Shown here in pieces: positions 17,018 through 25,796 of a DNA stretch of 64,000 nt. Below the pieces are notes generated by a model. That model saw only the letters and a program-made list of their open reading frames with translations, was not told the DNA's origin and searched no databases. The translations under genes and the position numbers were made by a program. Each line of letters starts with the position of its first letter. The first letter of the stretch is position 1. Origin of the DNA: DASUPK01 sp963743575 (GTDB lineage Bacteria > Actinomycetota > Thermoleophilia > Solirubrobacterales > 70-9); assembly GCA_963743575.1 (NCBI GenBank), contig CAVUQC010000007.1, positions 1,240,001-1,304,000 of the forward strand. Reading direction: 5' to 3'.

Positions 17018-18220
17018 CTAGATGAAGCTCTTCCCCTCGCCGCGGTACGTCGGCACCTCGTCGCGGATGGTTGTTCCAGTGATCAGAAAGAGGCGGTCGA
17101 AGCGCTCGCAGAGATCACCGGCCCGCAGATCTCGGTAGTAGACGCGGTCACCGATGGCGAGGCGGCCCGGACGCGACTGCGGCAGCGCCTGCAGAGCTTC
17201 CTCAGGGACGCCATCGACGCCGGACGAGCGGGTCACGGGCAGCGCGAACATGGCGGCCGGGCGTGGCCGGAATGATCGGTAGTGGTCGAGCCGCACCGGC
17301 GCCTGAAAGCCCGAACCGGCGCCGATCTCGGTGACCGCCCATTCCGATGCGGTCCTATCGATCGAGCCGGTGCCGCCCCCGATGACGAACTCGAGCTGGG
17401 CGATTTCGGCGAGCGCGGTCACGATCTCCGCCCGCCGCTCCTCGACATCGCGGGTGGAGGCGGACTGCATGCGCCTGACGAGCAGGTTGGTGATCGCCTT
17501 GCCGGGCACGTTGTCGCCGATGCCGGCGATCTGCGCCTCGTAGGCGCTCACGCCGACGAGCTTGACGCAGTCGCGGCGGTCTATCTCCTGCGCCAGTGCC
17601 ACCGCGTCAGCGTCGGTCCGGATCGGTGAGCGTCTCGGGCCGATCTTGACGACCCCGCCGAGCGGCCACCAGGAGAGGTCGATGTCGAGCGCCACCCGGA
17701 TCGGGGCCACGAAGGAGGTTGCGGCCTCCTCGATCAGGTCGAGGTGATCGATGCTGTCGACCATGACCACCGGCGCCTCCTCCGGGTCCTCGGAGGTGAT
17801 CCGGGCGAGCCTCGTCAGGCTGGCTCGGTCGGCTGTCGGCCGGGAGACGATGAGATCTCTCAGGCCCCGCTCCCAAAGCCAGAGGGTCTCGGGGAGGGAA
17901 TGGGTCAGGGTGCCCTGGAAGCCGGGATCGAGATCGAGGAGACGCTGGAGCACCGGACGCGATCGGATCGAGCGGCTGGCTATCCGGATCGGCTTACCGC
18001 GGGAACGGCGCAGCATGTCGGCCGCGTTGGCCCAGACCGCGTCCAGGTCGAGGAAGGCGAAGGGCGTCTGTCTGTCGCCGAAGACGGCCTCGAAGCGCTC
18101 GTGGGCCTCCATGGGTGTCGGCAGGGGGAGGGGGGTCGGCGTGTCGATCGCCGAGACCGGCAGGGTCTCCGCGTCAACCGGCGGCGGCGTGGGTGTGGGC
18201 TTCTCTTGCGTGGTCGGCAT
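17018..18220 (-). CDS. PLP-dependent amino acid deaminase/aldolase (alanine racemase N-terminal fold)
   Basis: The 400-residue protein resembles the D-threonine aldolase/amino acid deaminase branch of fold-type III PLP enzymes. Features include an N-terminal FAFLDLDAVWANA strand, IRIASRSIRS (the region where the PLP lysine usually falls; here a Ser/Arg context is seen), GVSAYEAQIAG, GGGTGSID, and a C-terminal beta domain with RLAIGDRVYYRDLRAGDLCERF. The first 35 residues are Pro/Thr-rich and probably disordered; the true start may be MEAHERFEAVFG further in. The longer frame overlapping tRNA-Ser(GCT) is rejected. The substrate is unknown. Confidence 0.75.
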   Translation of the reverse strand: MPTTQEKPTPTPPPVDAETLPVSAIDTPTPLPLPTPMEAHERFEAVFGDRQTPFAFLDLDAVWANAADMLRRSRGKPIRIASRSIRSRPVLQRLLDLDPGFQGTLTHSLPETLWLWERGLRDLIVSRPTADRASLTRLARITSEDPEEAPVVMVDSIDHLDLIEEAATSFVAPIRVALDIDLSWWPLGGVVKIGPRRSPIRTDADAVALAQEIDRRDCVKLVGVSAYEAQIAGIGDNVPGKAITNLLVRRMQSASTRDVEERRAEIVTALAEIAQLEFVIGGGTGSIDRTASEWAVTEIGAGSGFQAPVRLDHYRSFRPRPAAMFALPVTRSSGVDGVPEEALQALPQSRPGRLAIGDRVYYRDLRAGDLCERFDRLFLITGTTIRDEVPTYRGEGKSFI

Positions 18221-18273
18221 TCCGATCCAGCCTACAATCGTGCCGCGTGGTCGCCACGGCGACCGTCGCCCCC

Positions 18274-18363
18274 GGAGAGGTGGCCGAGTGGCTGAAGGCA
18301 CTCGCCTGCTAAGCGAGTAGGGGGCTAATAGCTCTCTCGAGGGTTCGAATCCCTCCCTCTCCG
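18274..18363 (+). tRNA. tRNA-Ser (anticodon GCT)
   Basis: The 90-nt class II tRNA has acceptor GGAGAGG/CCTCTCC, anticodon loop CTGCTAA with GCT, a long variable arm and a GTTCGAATC T-loop. CCA is not encoded. It is divergent from the deaminase/aldolase gene, 53 bp away, and followed at once by the L,D-transpeptidase gene. Confidence 0.98.
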
Positions 18364-18379
18364 CTCAACATCTTGCGGG

Positions 18380-19243
18380 ATGCCCTCAGCCAAGGACATG
18401 AAGCTGCTCGCCGTGATCGCCGTCCTGGCGGTCGCGGGCGCCTCTGCCTATCTCCTTCTCGGCAGCAACGGCAAGAGCCCGGCAGCCCCAATCGTCGTGA
18501 CGCTGCCCACGGTCACGGCTCCGGTCGTGAGCTCCCCCTCCCCGGAGGGCCCGAGCAAGGCGAGCTCCGGGACGAACGACTTCGGGGCGAGTGTCCCCGT
18601 GCCCCATATCCGGCTCGACCCCGCACCTGACCAGGTCAAGGGCCCGAGTTTCCCGATCGCGACCGTCGCGGCAGGCCACCGGATCGCGCTCCACACGTCG
18701 CCAGGGGGAGCGGCCTTCGAGCAGGCCGGGGATCGAACCGAGTTCGGCTCGGCACAGGTGTTCTGGATCGAGCGGGTCGAGGGGCAGTGGTTCGGAGTTC
18801 CGACCCCGGATCTACCCGACGGACGGCTCGCCTGGATTCGCTACGACCGCTCCGCCCTGAGCGTCTCGCAGACGCACTTCTGGATCAGCGCCGACGTCTC
18901 GAGCCACCGCATGGAGCTTCACAAAGCGAAACGGCTGGTGGAGCGCTTCCCGGTGACCGTGGGCTCGCGGACCTCGCCCACCCCGCTCGGGAACTACGCC
19001 GTGACCGACGGGCTCGCCGGCAGCGGGCTCGGCCCGTGGTACGGGTGCTGCATCCTCGCCCTTTCGGGCCACCAAACCAATCTGCCCGCGGGCTGGATCG
19101 GCGGCAACCGCATCGCAATCCATGGAACTCCTGGCCCCGTCGGTGGGGCGGACTCACACGGCTGTCTGCGGGCCTCCGACGCGGACATGCGGTCGCTGTT
19201 CGCGCGTGTCCCGCTGGGGACGCCGGTCTTCATTCACGCCTAG
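18380..19243 (+). CDS. L,D-transpeptidase (YkuD), copy 1
   Basis: This peptidoglycan-crosslinking enzyme has 287 residues: an N-terminal membrane anchor (about 8-26), a Ser/Pro-rich stalk to residue 75, an SH3-like strand region, and the YkuD catalytic domain. The active-site motif IHGTPG...DSHGCLRAS places the nucleophilic Cys near residue 268. The extra GPWYGCC segment before the catalytic His is shared with the next gene. The two copies are adjacent and alike, clearly a tandem duplication; this one has the longer stalk. Confidence 0.93.
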   Translation: MPSAKDMKLLAVIAVLAVAGASAYLLLGSNGKSPAAPIVVTLPTVTAPVVSSPSPEGPSKASSGTNDFGASVPVPHIRLDPAPDQVKGPSFPIATVAAGHRIALHTSPGGAAFEQAGDRTEFGSAQVFWIERVEGQWFGVPTPDLPDGRLAWIRYDRSALSVSQTHFWISADVSSHRMELHKAKRLVERFPVTVGSRTSPTPLGNYAVTDGLAGSGLGPWYGCCILALSGHQTNLPAGWIGGNRIAIHGTPGPVGGADSHGCLRASDADMRSLFARVPLGTPVFIHA

Positions 19244-19292
19244 GCGGCGCCCGGCGCAAAGCGACCGCAGCCGCGCTTCCTAGACTCCCCCA

Positions 19293-20030
19293 ATGTCATT
19301 CCTCGTCCTGCTCGCGGCGCTGGCGGTCGCCGCGTCGTCGGGAACCGGTAACCCCGCCGTCGAGGCGCTCCGGGCTTCCGTTCCCCTGCCGCAGACCAGC
19401 ATCAACCCACCGCCGCCGAAGGTGAAGGGTCCGAGCTTCCCGATCGCGACCGTCAGGACGGGGCACCGGATCGCGCTGCACGCTTCGCCGGGGGGACGGG
19501 TCATCACCCGGGTCGGGGACCGCACCGACTTCGGCTCGATACGCGTCTTCTGGATCGAGCAGGCCCGGCACGGGTGGTTCGGAGTCCCCGCTCCGGAGAT
19601 GCCCGACGGCGTGCTGGCGTGGATCCGCGACGATCGCTTTGCCGTCGATGTCTCGCAGACCCACTTCTGGATCGACGCGGACGTCTCGAGCCAGATCCTC
19701 GAGTTGCACCACGGAGATCGCGTCCTCGACCGGTTTCCGATCACCGTCGGGTCGCCGAGCTCCCCGACGCCGCTGGGGGACTACTCCGTCACCGACGGGT
19801 TGGTCGGCAAGGGACTCGGTCCCTGGTACGGCTGCTGCGCGCTGGCTCTCTCAGGGCACCAACCGAACCTGCCGGCCGGATGGATCGGCGGCAACCGCAT
19901 GGCAATCCACGGGACACCGGGGTCGGTCGGCGGCGCGGCGTCGCACGGCTGCCTGCGGGCGTCCGACCCGGACATGATCTCGCTGTTCGCCCGGGTCCCG
20001 CTCGGAGCGCCCGTCTTCATCCACGCCTAG
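19293..20030 (+). CDS. L,D-transpeptidase (YkuD), copy 2
   Basis: The 245-residue paralogue of the preceding gene has the same domain order and motifs: KGPSFPIATV, VSQTHFWIDADVSS, GPWYGCC, and IHGTPG...ASHGCLRAS. The nucleophilic Cys is in SHGC. It has a short secretion signal (about residues 1-15) and almost no stalk, so it may be released or held closer to the membrane than copy 1. The 49-bp gap and shared direction indicate one transcription unit. Confidence 0.93.
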   Translation: MSFLVLLAALAVAASSGTGNPAVEALRASVPLPQTSINPPPPKVKGPSFPIATVRTGHRIALHASPGGRVITRVGDRTDFGSIRVFWIEQARHGWFGVPAPEMPDGVLAWIRDDRFAVDVSQTHFWIDADVSSQILELHHGDRVLDRFPITVGSPSSPTPLGDYSVTDGLVGKGLGPWYGCCALALSGHQPNLPAGWIGGNRMAIHGTPGSVGGAASHGCLRASDPDMISLFARVPLGAPVFIHA

Positions 20031-20064
20031 GGGTCTGTGTGGAACTGCTGTTGTCTGGCACCAG

Positions 20065-21585
20065 CTAACCCGCACGCTTGCGTCTGCCGGAGCCCTTCCG
20101 CCCCGTGGTGCCCTTCCTCCTCAGGGCCAGCCCCCTCTTCGGTGCCGGTTTTCGGGCCTTCGGTTTCGCCTTCGCCTTCGCCTTCGCTTTCGCTTTCGCC
20201 CGCGGCACCGGCTGCTCGCGCAGCGCCTCCCTCAGCGCCGCGGCGAGGTCATCGAGATCGGCGACCACGTCGCGATCCCCGGCCAGCCCGAAGAAGACGA
20301 GGCCGTTGTAGCTGATCATCCCGATCGAGAGCGCGTGGTTCTGGGGGGACAGCGGGACGAAGGGATAGATCTCCTTGATCGGGCGGCCGAGCAGGTAGAG
20401 GGGCCGCTGGGGGCCGGGGACGTTGGAGACGACCAGGTTGAAGACGAGGGGGCGAGCCATCCCGCGGGCGAGGAGCCGGTTGATGGTGGGAGGCGCCCAG
20501 CCGGTCGCCTCGATCAGCAGCGAGGCGGCGCGGGCGTTGTCTGACTCCTTCAGGCGCCTGGTCTCGTCACGAAGCTGCTCCAGGCGCCGGCGCGGATTGG
20601 GCTCGGCCAGTGGCAGGCGAACCATGATCGTCGAGATCCGGTTGCCGAGCTCGCCCTTCTCATCGGGCCGGCGGATGCTGACCGGGACGAGGGCGACGAG
20701 GTAGTCCGGCGCCTTGTCTCCACGGCCATCGAAGTAGCGCCGCAGGGCGCCGGCCGCCACGGAGAGCAGCACGTCGTTGACCGTTGACCCCTCGGCAATG
20801 CCGCGGGCGCGCTTGAGGCGGTCGAGGTCTGCCCGCGCCCAGGCGATCCGCCGGTCGCGGCCGATCTTCACGTTGAGAGGGCTGCGGGGAACCCTGGGTC
20901 CCCCCGATGCGAGGCCGGTGAACGCCTCCGCCGTGCGCAGCACGCGAGCGGCAGTCTGTGCCGGCGTGGTCACCGCGGTGCGCGCGGCGCGGCCCGCGGC
21001 GCGGAGCGGCTTGCGCACCCGCTCGGAGGCAGCCTGGGTGAGCAGCATCGTGGGACTCGGCTCGTCAGGGTCCCAGGGCCTCTCCTGCGTCTTGATCCGC
21101 GTGCCCCGCTTACTCGTGTCGAGCAGGATCGTCCCGACGTCGACCGCGGCCACCCCGTCGACGAGAGCGTGGTGCGTCTTCGAGATGTAGGCGTGCCTCC
21201 CGCTCATGCCCTCCACCAGGTAGAGCTGCCAGAGCGGCCTCTCCATGTCGAGCGGCTCGGACATGACCCGGCCGACGATGTCCCGGAGCTGGTCGAGGCG
21301 TCCCGGTCGCGGCACCGACACGTGGCGGACGTGGCGACGGACCTCGAACCGGGGATCGTCGCCCCAGACCGGGTTCTCGATGCCGAGCGGGATCTTCACG
21401 ATCCGCTGGCGGAAGCGCGGGACGAGCAGCAGCCGCTTCTCGACGTGCGCAACCAGCTGGTCGTAGGTGGGCGCGGCCCCCTCGACGATGATCGTCGCGC
21501 CCACATGGACGTGGATCGGCCCGCGCTCCGCGTTCAGATTCGACATGTCCGAACCGGAGAGTCGCTGTGGAGCTCTGGTCGCCAC
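20065..21585 (-). CDS. Wax ester synthase / diacylglycerol acyltransferase (WS/DGAT)
   Basis: The 506-residue enzyme joins acyl-CoA to diacylglycerol or fatty alcohols for storage lipid. It starts with GTG, then SGSDMSNLNAE. The active-site motif THHALVDG lies near residue 140 (HHxxxDG), followed by STVNDVLLSVAAGALRR and the conserved VVSNVPGP near the C-terminal third. The last ~45 residues are an unusual (KA)n/K-rich tail encoded by a hexamer-like tandem DNA repeat at about 20157-20205. Storage lipid synthesis fits an actinobacterium. Confidence 0.93.
   Translation of the reverse strand: MATRAPQRLSGSDMSNLNAERGPIHVHVGATIIVEGAAPTYDQLVAHVEKRLLLVPRFRQRIVKIPLGIENPVWGDDPRFEVRRHVRHVSVPRPGRLDQLRDIVGRVMSEPLDMERPLWQLYLVEGMSGRHAYISKTHHALVDGVAAVDVGTILLDTSKRGTRIKTQERPWDPDEPSPTMLLTQAASERVRKPLRAAGRAARTAVTTPAQTAARVLRTAEAFTGLASGGPRVPRSPLNVKIGRDRRIAWARADLDRLKRARGIAEGSTVNDVLLSVAAGALRRYFDGRGDKAPDYLVALVPVSIRRPDEKGELGNRISTIMVRLPLAEPNPRRRLEQLRDETRRLKESDNARAASLLIEATGWAPPTINRLLARGMARPLVFNLVVSNVPGPQRPLYLLGRPIKEIYPFVPLSPQNHALSIGMISYNGLVFFGLAGDRDVVADLDDLAAALREALREQPVPRAKAKAKAKAKAKPKARKPAPKRGLALRRKGTTGRKGSGRRKRAG
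20157..20205. repeat. Six-base tandem repeat encoding the Lys-Ala tail of WS/DGAT
   Basis: GCCTTC/GCTTTC units (plus strand) are repeated about eight times in frame. On the coding strand they give alternating Lys-Ala, extending a basic C-terminus. Such repeats can vary in length by slippage without breaking the frame. Confidence 0.75.
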
Positions 21586-21597
21586 GAGCGCGCGAGA

Positions 21598-22583
21598 CTA
21601 GCGAGAGCCCTGGGCCGTGCGCGCCCGGCCGCCGAACAGGGCGATCGGGATCGCGATCACCACCGAGCCGATCGCGATCGCCCGCAGGATCTCCTCGATC
21701 GCGGTGCCCTCGCTCGTGGCCCCGCCGGAGATCACCTCGATCAGCGAGGCCACGACGGCCACGCCCAGCCCGGCCATGCCGATCACTATGGAGAGCGAGA
21801 CGCCCGACGCCTCGCCGGCGCGATCGGTGGGGACCACGCTCTGCGTCCCCACGCTCAGCATCGCCCAGCAGAGCCCGTAGCCGACACCGAATACCACCAG
21901 CGCCGCGGCGATGATTCCGACCCCGAGCCCGGCCGCGATTACGATCAGGCCGAGCGCGCCGACCACGATCGCGGCGAGCATCGACCGCGGGATGTCGAAG
22001 CGCTCGGCCAGCCGGCCCGACAGCGGCCCTGCGACCGCCTGCATCAGAGCAATCGCGATCGCCGCGGTCGGGACGTTGATCAGGAGGACCCAGCGCCAGC
22101 TCAGGGCCTCGGTCAGGCCGCCCCCCACGAATGGCCCCACCGCTGTCGCGGCCGCCGCGAGGCCGTAGAGGTTCCCGATCGCACGCTTGCGCCTCTCCTC
22201 GGGGAAGGCGTTGGAGACGACCGCGATGCAGAGGGGAAAGAGGATCGCCGCCCCGATGCACTGGATGACCCGGGCGCCGATCAGGAAGCTCGCAGACGGC
22301 GCCAGCCCGCCGTGCGAGCGAGGCCAGGCCGAAGATCGCGGTGCCGGCGATCAACACTCGCTTGCGGCCGAGGATGTCGCCGAGGCGCCCCACCGGGGAT
22401 CAGGAAGGAGCCGAGCGCCAGCATGAACCCGCTGATCACCCACTGCATGTTCGTGGTCGAGCTGTGGAGCTCCCGCGCCATTCCCGGAATCGAGAGGTTC
22501 AGGGCGAAGAAGTCGAGGTTGGTCGCGAACATCGCAATCGCCGCGGCGGCGAGGACCATGCCGAGCCGCACCTCGCCGTTCAC
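21598..22583 (-). pseudogene. MFS (DHA2-like) transporter, frameshifted and internally deleted
   Basis: The N-terminal ATG at 22583 gives NLDFFALNLSIPGMARELH and HSSTTNMQWVISGFML, typical of 14-helix drug:proton antiporters. Homology then needs two frame changes: an extra base in GGGG at 22395-22398 (motif GRLGDILGRKRV in a new frame) and another near 22312 (GGLAPSASFLIGARVIQ in a third frame). After INVPTAAIAIAL the sequence jumps directly to GPLSGRLAERFDIPRSM, so about four helices are missing. The joined product would be only ~327 residues against ~450-480. Together these indicate a dead gene. Its start overlaps the end of the hydroxyacid oxidase gene. Confidence 0.85.
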
Positions 22584-23683
22584 GGGCGGTTTCTGCGCCG
22601 GACGTGATCGTCGGTCAGGTCGGCTGGCGCAGGGGCGCCCAGCAGCGCAAGCGCCAGGCGCAGCTCGTCGGCGAGCATCTCGAGCGCCCGCCGCGCGCCC
22701 GCCTCGCCGTTCCAGGCGAGGCCCCAGAGCGCGGGCCGGCCGACGAGCACGGCATGGGCGCCCAGCGCGAGGGCGACGGCGATGTCGGTGCCGCGACGGA
22801 TGCCCCCGTCGATCAGGACCGGAATGCGCCCGTCGACCGCCTGAACGACCTCTCCAAGCGCGTCGATCGTGGCGGGAGCGTTGTCGAGCTGGCGGCCGCC
22901 ATGATTCGAGACCACCACGCCTGCTGCGCCGTGCTCGACGGCGAGTGCGGCGTCCTCACCGGTGATCAGGCCCTTGACCAGGATCGGCAGATCGAATTCG
23001 CTGCAGAGCTCTTCGAGGTCCTTCCAGGTGATCGAGGGATCGACCAGGGCGAAGACCTCGGCCGGAGTGAGGCTGCGGTGCCCAGCCGCGGCCTCAATGG
23101 CAGGGGCACGGATCTCGGCCGGCACCTCGAAGCCGGTGCGAAGGTCCCGCTCGCGCTTGCCCGCAAGCGGGGCGTCGACCGTGAGGAGCAGCGCCTCGTA
23201 CCCGGCCTCGGACGCCTCTTCGACCATGGACCGGGTCACCCCCCGATCGCGGAAGCAGTAGACCTGCATCCAGCGCCTGCCGCCGGGCGCCGCCTCGGCG
23301 ACCTCGGCCGCGCGGGTGCTGGTCAGGGAGGAGAGGCACATCACCGTGCCGGCGGCTTCGGCCGCGCGCGCCATCCCGGCCTCGCCGTCGGGGTGAGCGA
23401 GCAGCTGGAAGGCGACCGGGGCGACCAGGAACGGAACCTCCAACTCGGCGCCGAGGACGGTCGTCCTGGTCGAGACCTCCGAGACGTCCACGAGGACGCG
23501 CGGCCGAAGCTCCCAGCCCTCGTAGGCCTCGGCGTTGCGCCGTAGGGTCCGTTCGTCGCCGGCGCCTCCGGCGAAATAGCCGTGGGCGCCCGGCTCGAGC
23601 TTCTCGAAGGCGAGCCGTTCGAGGTCTGCGATGTTGACCGGATCGGTGACGCGGAAAGGCTATTCGGCAGCCGCGATACGCAT
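22580..23683 (-). CDS. FMN-dependent alpha-hydroxy acid oxidase/dehydrogenase (in-frame stop near 5' end)
   Basis: This TIM-barrel flavoenzyme is of the lactate/glycolate oxidase family: LTVDAPLAGKRERDLRTGF, ITWKDLEELC, ILVKGLITGEDA, and the catalytic/FMN-binding VSNHGGRQLDNAPATIDAL then IDGGIRRGTD. Conserved N-terminal sequence (INIADLERLAFEKL-like, GYFAGGAGDERTLRRN) is in frame upstream of the first usable start (GTG 23491). Further up the frame meets TAG at 23660-23662, seven codons after an ATG at 23683. Either the amber codon inactivates the gene or it is a read error. The 303-residue product from 23491 would lack part of the FMN-binding barrel. It neighbours a clear pseudogene. Confidence 0.75.
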
Positions 23684-23733
23684 TAGGGTCGTGCTGTCAG
23701 GGGGTAGTGGGGGATGAGAAAAGGAGAGACGGG

Positions 23734-24363
23734 ATGAAATTGCCACGGTTCGCGCCGCTTACCGGGATTGCCTTTGTCGTACTGCTGATCGTCGGTTTCG
23801 GTCCAGTCGGGGGCAACTCGCCTGGCAGCGACGACAGCGCATCGAAGATTTCGGCCTTCTACCACGACCATCAGACCAAGGAGGTCGTCGCGGCCGTGAT
23901 CGTCGCTCTCGCGGTGATCTTCTTGGCGATGTTCGTCGTTGCCCTCAGGGACTATCTGAGGGGCGACGGCGCCGGCGGTGATTTCTGGCCGACGGTGGCG
24001 CTGGTGGGAGGAGTCGTCTCGGTCGCGGGCTTCTGCCTGGCGATCACCGTTCACGCCGCGCTGGTCGATGGAGGACACAACCAGCTCCCCGGTGACGCGA
24101 TGGTCGCGCTGAATGCCGTGGACAACTGGGACTTCTTCGCGTTCGCCTTCCCGCTCACCATTCTGTTGTTCGGCGTGGCCGGCGCGACGCTGAAAGCAGG
24201 GGCCGACCTGCCGAAGTGGCTGGGATGGCTTGCGCTCGTCATCGGGATCCTCTTCTTCGCGGGTCCGGTCGGGTTCATCGCGTTCCTGCTCACCGGCATC
24301 TGGATCATCATCGCCAGCGTCGTGATGTACAGGCGCGCCGGCGCCGCGGCCGCGACGGCGTAG
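23734..24363 (+). CDS. Conserved membrane protein, about six helices
   Basis: The 209-residue product starts at ATG 23734 with AAGGAGAG upstream. Hydrophobic segments lie at about 10-27, 50-70, 86-108, 130-150, 160-178 and 180-200. A short loop after the first helix (GNSPGSDDSASKISAFYHDH) matches small actinobacterial proteins of the DUF4386/hypothetical type, but I cannot name the family. A strong terminator follows. Confidence 0.65.
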   Translation: MKLPRFAPLTGIAFVVLLIVGFGPVGGNSPGSDDSASKISAFYHDHQTKEVVAAVIVALAVIFLAMFVVALRDYLRGDGAGGDFWPTVALVGGVVSVAGFCLAITVHAALVDGGHNQLPGDAMVALNAVDNWDFFAFAFPLTILLFGVAGATLKAGADLPKWLGWLALVIGILFFAGPVGFIAFLLTGIWIIIASVVMYRRAGAAAATA

Positions 24364-24371
24364 CGCTATCG

Positions 24372-24407
24372 CTCAGCCCGGCGCCTCCCCGAGGGCGCCG
24401 GGCTGAG
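24372..24407 (+). terminator. Rho-independent terminator
   Basis: A 14-bp perfect GC-rich stem (24372-24385 with 24394-24407) with an 8-base loop is followed by ATGCTTTT. It ends the membrane protein gene. Confidence 0.85.
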
Positions 24408-24418
24408 ATGCTTTTCCC

Positions 24419-24757
24419 ATGCCGCGGAGACGCCGCGAGAGGGAGCCGATCGAGACGGTGGACTACACCGATCCCGAGGGCAACGTGCTGACCCTGCGCC
24501 AGTCGCTCAGCGACCGGACCATCCGCAGGATCAACAAGCCGCACAAGAAGGACGCCTCGTCGGCCGAGGACGTCTGGGCCCGGCGGAACGAGATGCTCTT
24601 CGAGTACCTGGTCACCAGATGGGAGATCTCGGGCCTCCCGTTGGACGATCAGAAGATGCTGATCGGCCGCTATCGGATGGCCGATTCCGAGGAGCAGCGC
24701 TGGGTCCGCGAAACGATCAGCGCCCACATCGAGCAACACCTTCCGGAGATCACCTGA
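24419..24757 (+). CDS. Small conserved hypothetical protein
   Basis: The 112-residue, very polar protein begins MPRRRREREPIETVDYTDPEGN and has two probable helices (about 55-70 and 85-108). No cysteine motif or known domain is visible. Its stop overlaps the ATG of the acyltransferase gene (TGATG), so the two are translationally coupled. Confidence 0.6.
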   Translation: MPRRRREREPIETVDYTDPEGNVLTLRQSLSDRTIRRINKPHKKDASSAEDVWARRNEMLFEYLVTRWEISGLPLDDQKMLIGRYRMADSEEQRWVRETISAHIEQHLPEIT

Positions 24758-25482
24758 TGGATTCCCCCGAGCCATTCACGCTCACCTACCGGACAGCAAT
24801 GGCAGTGTGCGTCCCATTGGTGAGATGGTGGGGGCGATTGCAAGTGCAGGGGCTGGAGGTCCTGCCCCGCAGCGGCCCCACGCTGGTGGTCGCCAACCAT
24901 GACTCGCAGACCGATCCCCTCGCGGTGGGAGTGGCGGCGCGAAGGAGGCGTCAGATCCGTGCGCTCGCCAAGAGGAGCCTTTGGGACAAGCCCGGGCTGG
25001 GGCGAGTCCTCGACGGGATGGGCCAGATTCCCATCGAGCGCGCGGCCGGCGATGCCGACGCCCTCGTGAACGCCGTCGCTGCACTGCGCCGCGGCTCCTG
25101 CATCGGGGTGTTCCCGGAGGGAACGATCTCCGTCGGGCGCACCCTGAGGGCGCGCAGTGGCATCGGCCGCCTCGCCCTCGAGGTCCCGAAGGCTCGCCTG
25201 GTGTGCGCCACGGTCGAGGGCACGCCGGCGATCGCTCGATTCCCACAGCGCCCGCGCATCCGCGTCCGCTTCTTCGAGCCGGCTTCGGGTCAGACCGATC
25301 CCTCCGAGACACCTGCCGCTCTCTCGCAGCGCCTGCTTGACGAGCTTCGCGCCCTCGCTCCGCCCGTCGACGCGGGCCGAAATCCCGCTGAAACGCTCGA
25401 GAAGTACGAGCGGAAGCTTGCCGAGCGCGAGGCGGGTGCGGCGAAGCGCCGTGCCGAAGCGGCAGATCGGGAGCGGGTCTGA
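24757..25482 (+). CDS. 1-acylglycerol-3-phosphate O-acyltransferase (PlsC-like)
   Basis: The 241-residue product has acyltransferase motif I NHDSQTD (HX4D, about residues 48-54), the R-containing GQIPIER motif (II) and FPEGTISVG (motif III). A single N-terminal membrane-associated segment precedes. The C-terminal ~35 residues are Ala/Glu/Arg-rich and helical. It acylates lysophosphatidate or a related acceptor in phospholipid synthesis. The start is fixed by overlap with the upstream stop. Confidence 0.9.
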   Translation: MDSPEPFTLTYRTAMAVCVPLVRWWGRLQVQGLEVLPRSGPTLVVANHDSQTDPLAVGVAARRRRQIRALAKRSLWDKPGLGRVLDGMGQIPIERAAGDADALVNAVAALRRGSCIGVFPEGTISVGRTLRARSGIGRLALEVPKARLVCATVEGTPAIARFPQRPRIRVRFFEPASGQTDPSETPAALSQRLLDELRALAPPVDAGRNPAETLEKYERKLAEREAGAAKRRAEAADRERV

Positions 25483-25516
25483 GCCCGGACCCTCGTCGCT
25501 ACTCTGTTGCCCGCAC

Positions 25517-25590
25517 GCGCCCGTAGCTCAGTTGGATAGAGCGTCGGTCTACGAAACCGAAGGTCACAGGTTCGAATCCTGTCGGGCGCG
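25517..25590 (+). tRNA. tRNA-Arg (anticodon ACG); integration site
   Basis: This is a 74-nt cloverleaf with acceptor GCGCCCG/CGGGCGC, anticodon ACG in loop CTACGAA and T-loop TTCGAAT. CCA is not encoded. The segment from the 5' side of the anticodon loop to two bases past the gene (25546-25592) is repeated exactly at 59929-59975, and nearly so twice more downstream. This is the classic signature of a tyrosine-integrase attB in a tRNA. Confidence 0.98.
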
Positions 25591-25592
25591 CT
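25546..25592 (+). repeat. att-like direct repeat, copy 1 (within tRNA-Arg)
   Basis: This 47-bp block includes the anticodon loop and the whole 3' half of tRNA-Arg. It is the presumed left end (attL) of the island that follows. Other copies are at 59929-59975, 61324-61364, 63194-63221 (degenerate) and 63423-63466. Confidence 0.88.
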
Positions 25593-25598
25593 CTAGGG

Positions 25599-25622
25599 AA
25601 GCCTCGCTATTGCGGGGTTTTC
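25599..25622 (+). terminator. Terminator after tRNA-Arg
   Basis: AAGCCTCGC pairs with GCGGGGTTT (one G-T wobble pair at each of two positions) around a TATT loop, with T-rich sequence following. It lies nine bases past the tRNA and probably ends its transcript. Further inverted repeats (GGATTGA 25632/TCAATCC 25651; GGCCTAG 25676/CTAGGCC 25703) fill the rest of the gap to the first island gene, in which I see no coding sequence. Confidence 0.55.
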
Positions 25623-25796
25623 TGCGTGTATGGATTGACTACCTATGCGCTCAATCCGGCCAATGGGCAACACCCGGCCTAGAGGGTGACACCCATCTCC
25701 TCCTAGGCCCGTCTTCTGAGCGAGTCCCGTGCGTGGCGAGACCAGCGCGCAACTATCGCGCTGATCTCAGGTCTGATCTCGGCCCGGAGGAGCGAA

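Noticed and set aside
14693..17275. Long plus-strand open frame (860 codons) opposite the PAS-GGDEF-EAL gene
   Set aside because: It is a shadow of the GC-rich coding strand. The minus-strand gene has intact PAS, GGDEF and EAL motifs, while this frame has no recognisable domain.
20157..20205. Short tandem repeats considered as a CRISPR array
   Set aside because: Six-base units with no spacers, in frame within the WS/DGAT gene. They encode a Lys-Ala tail.
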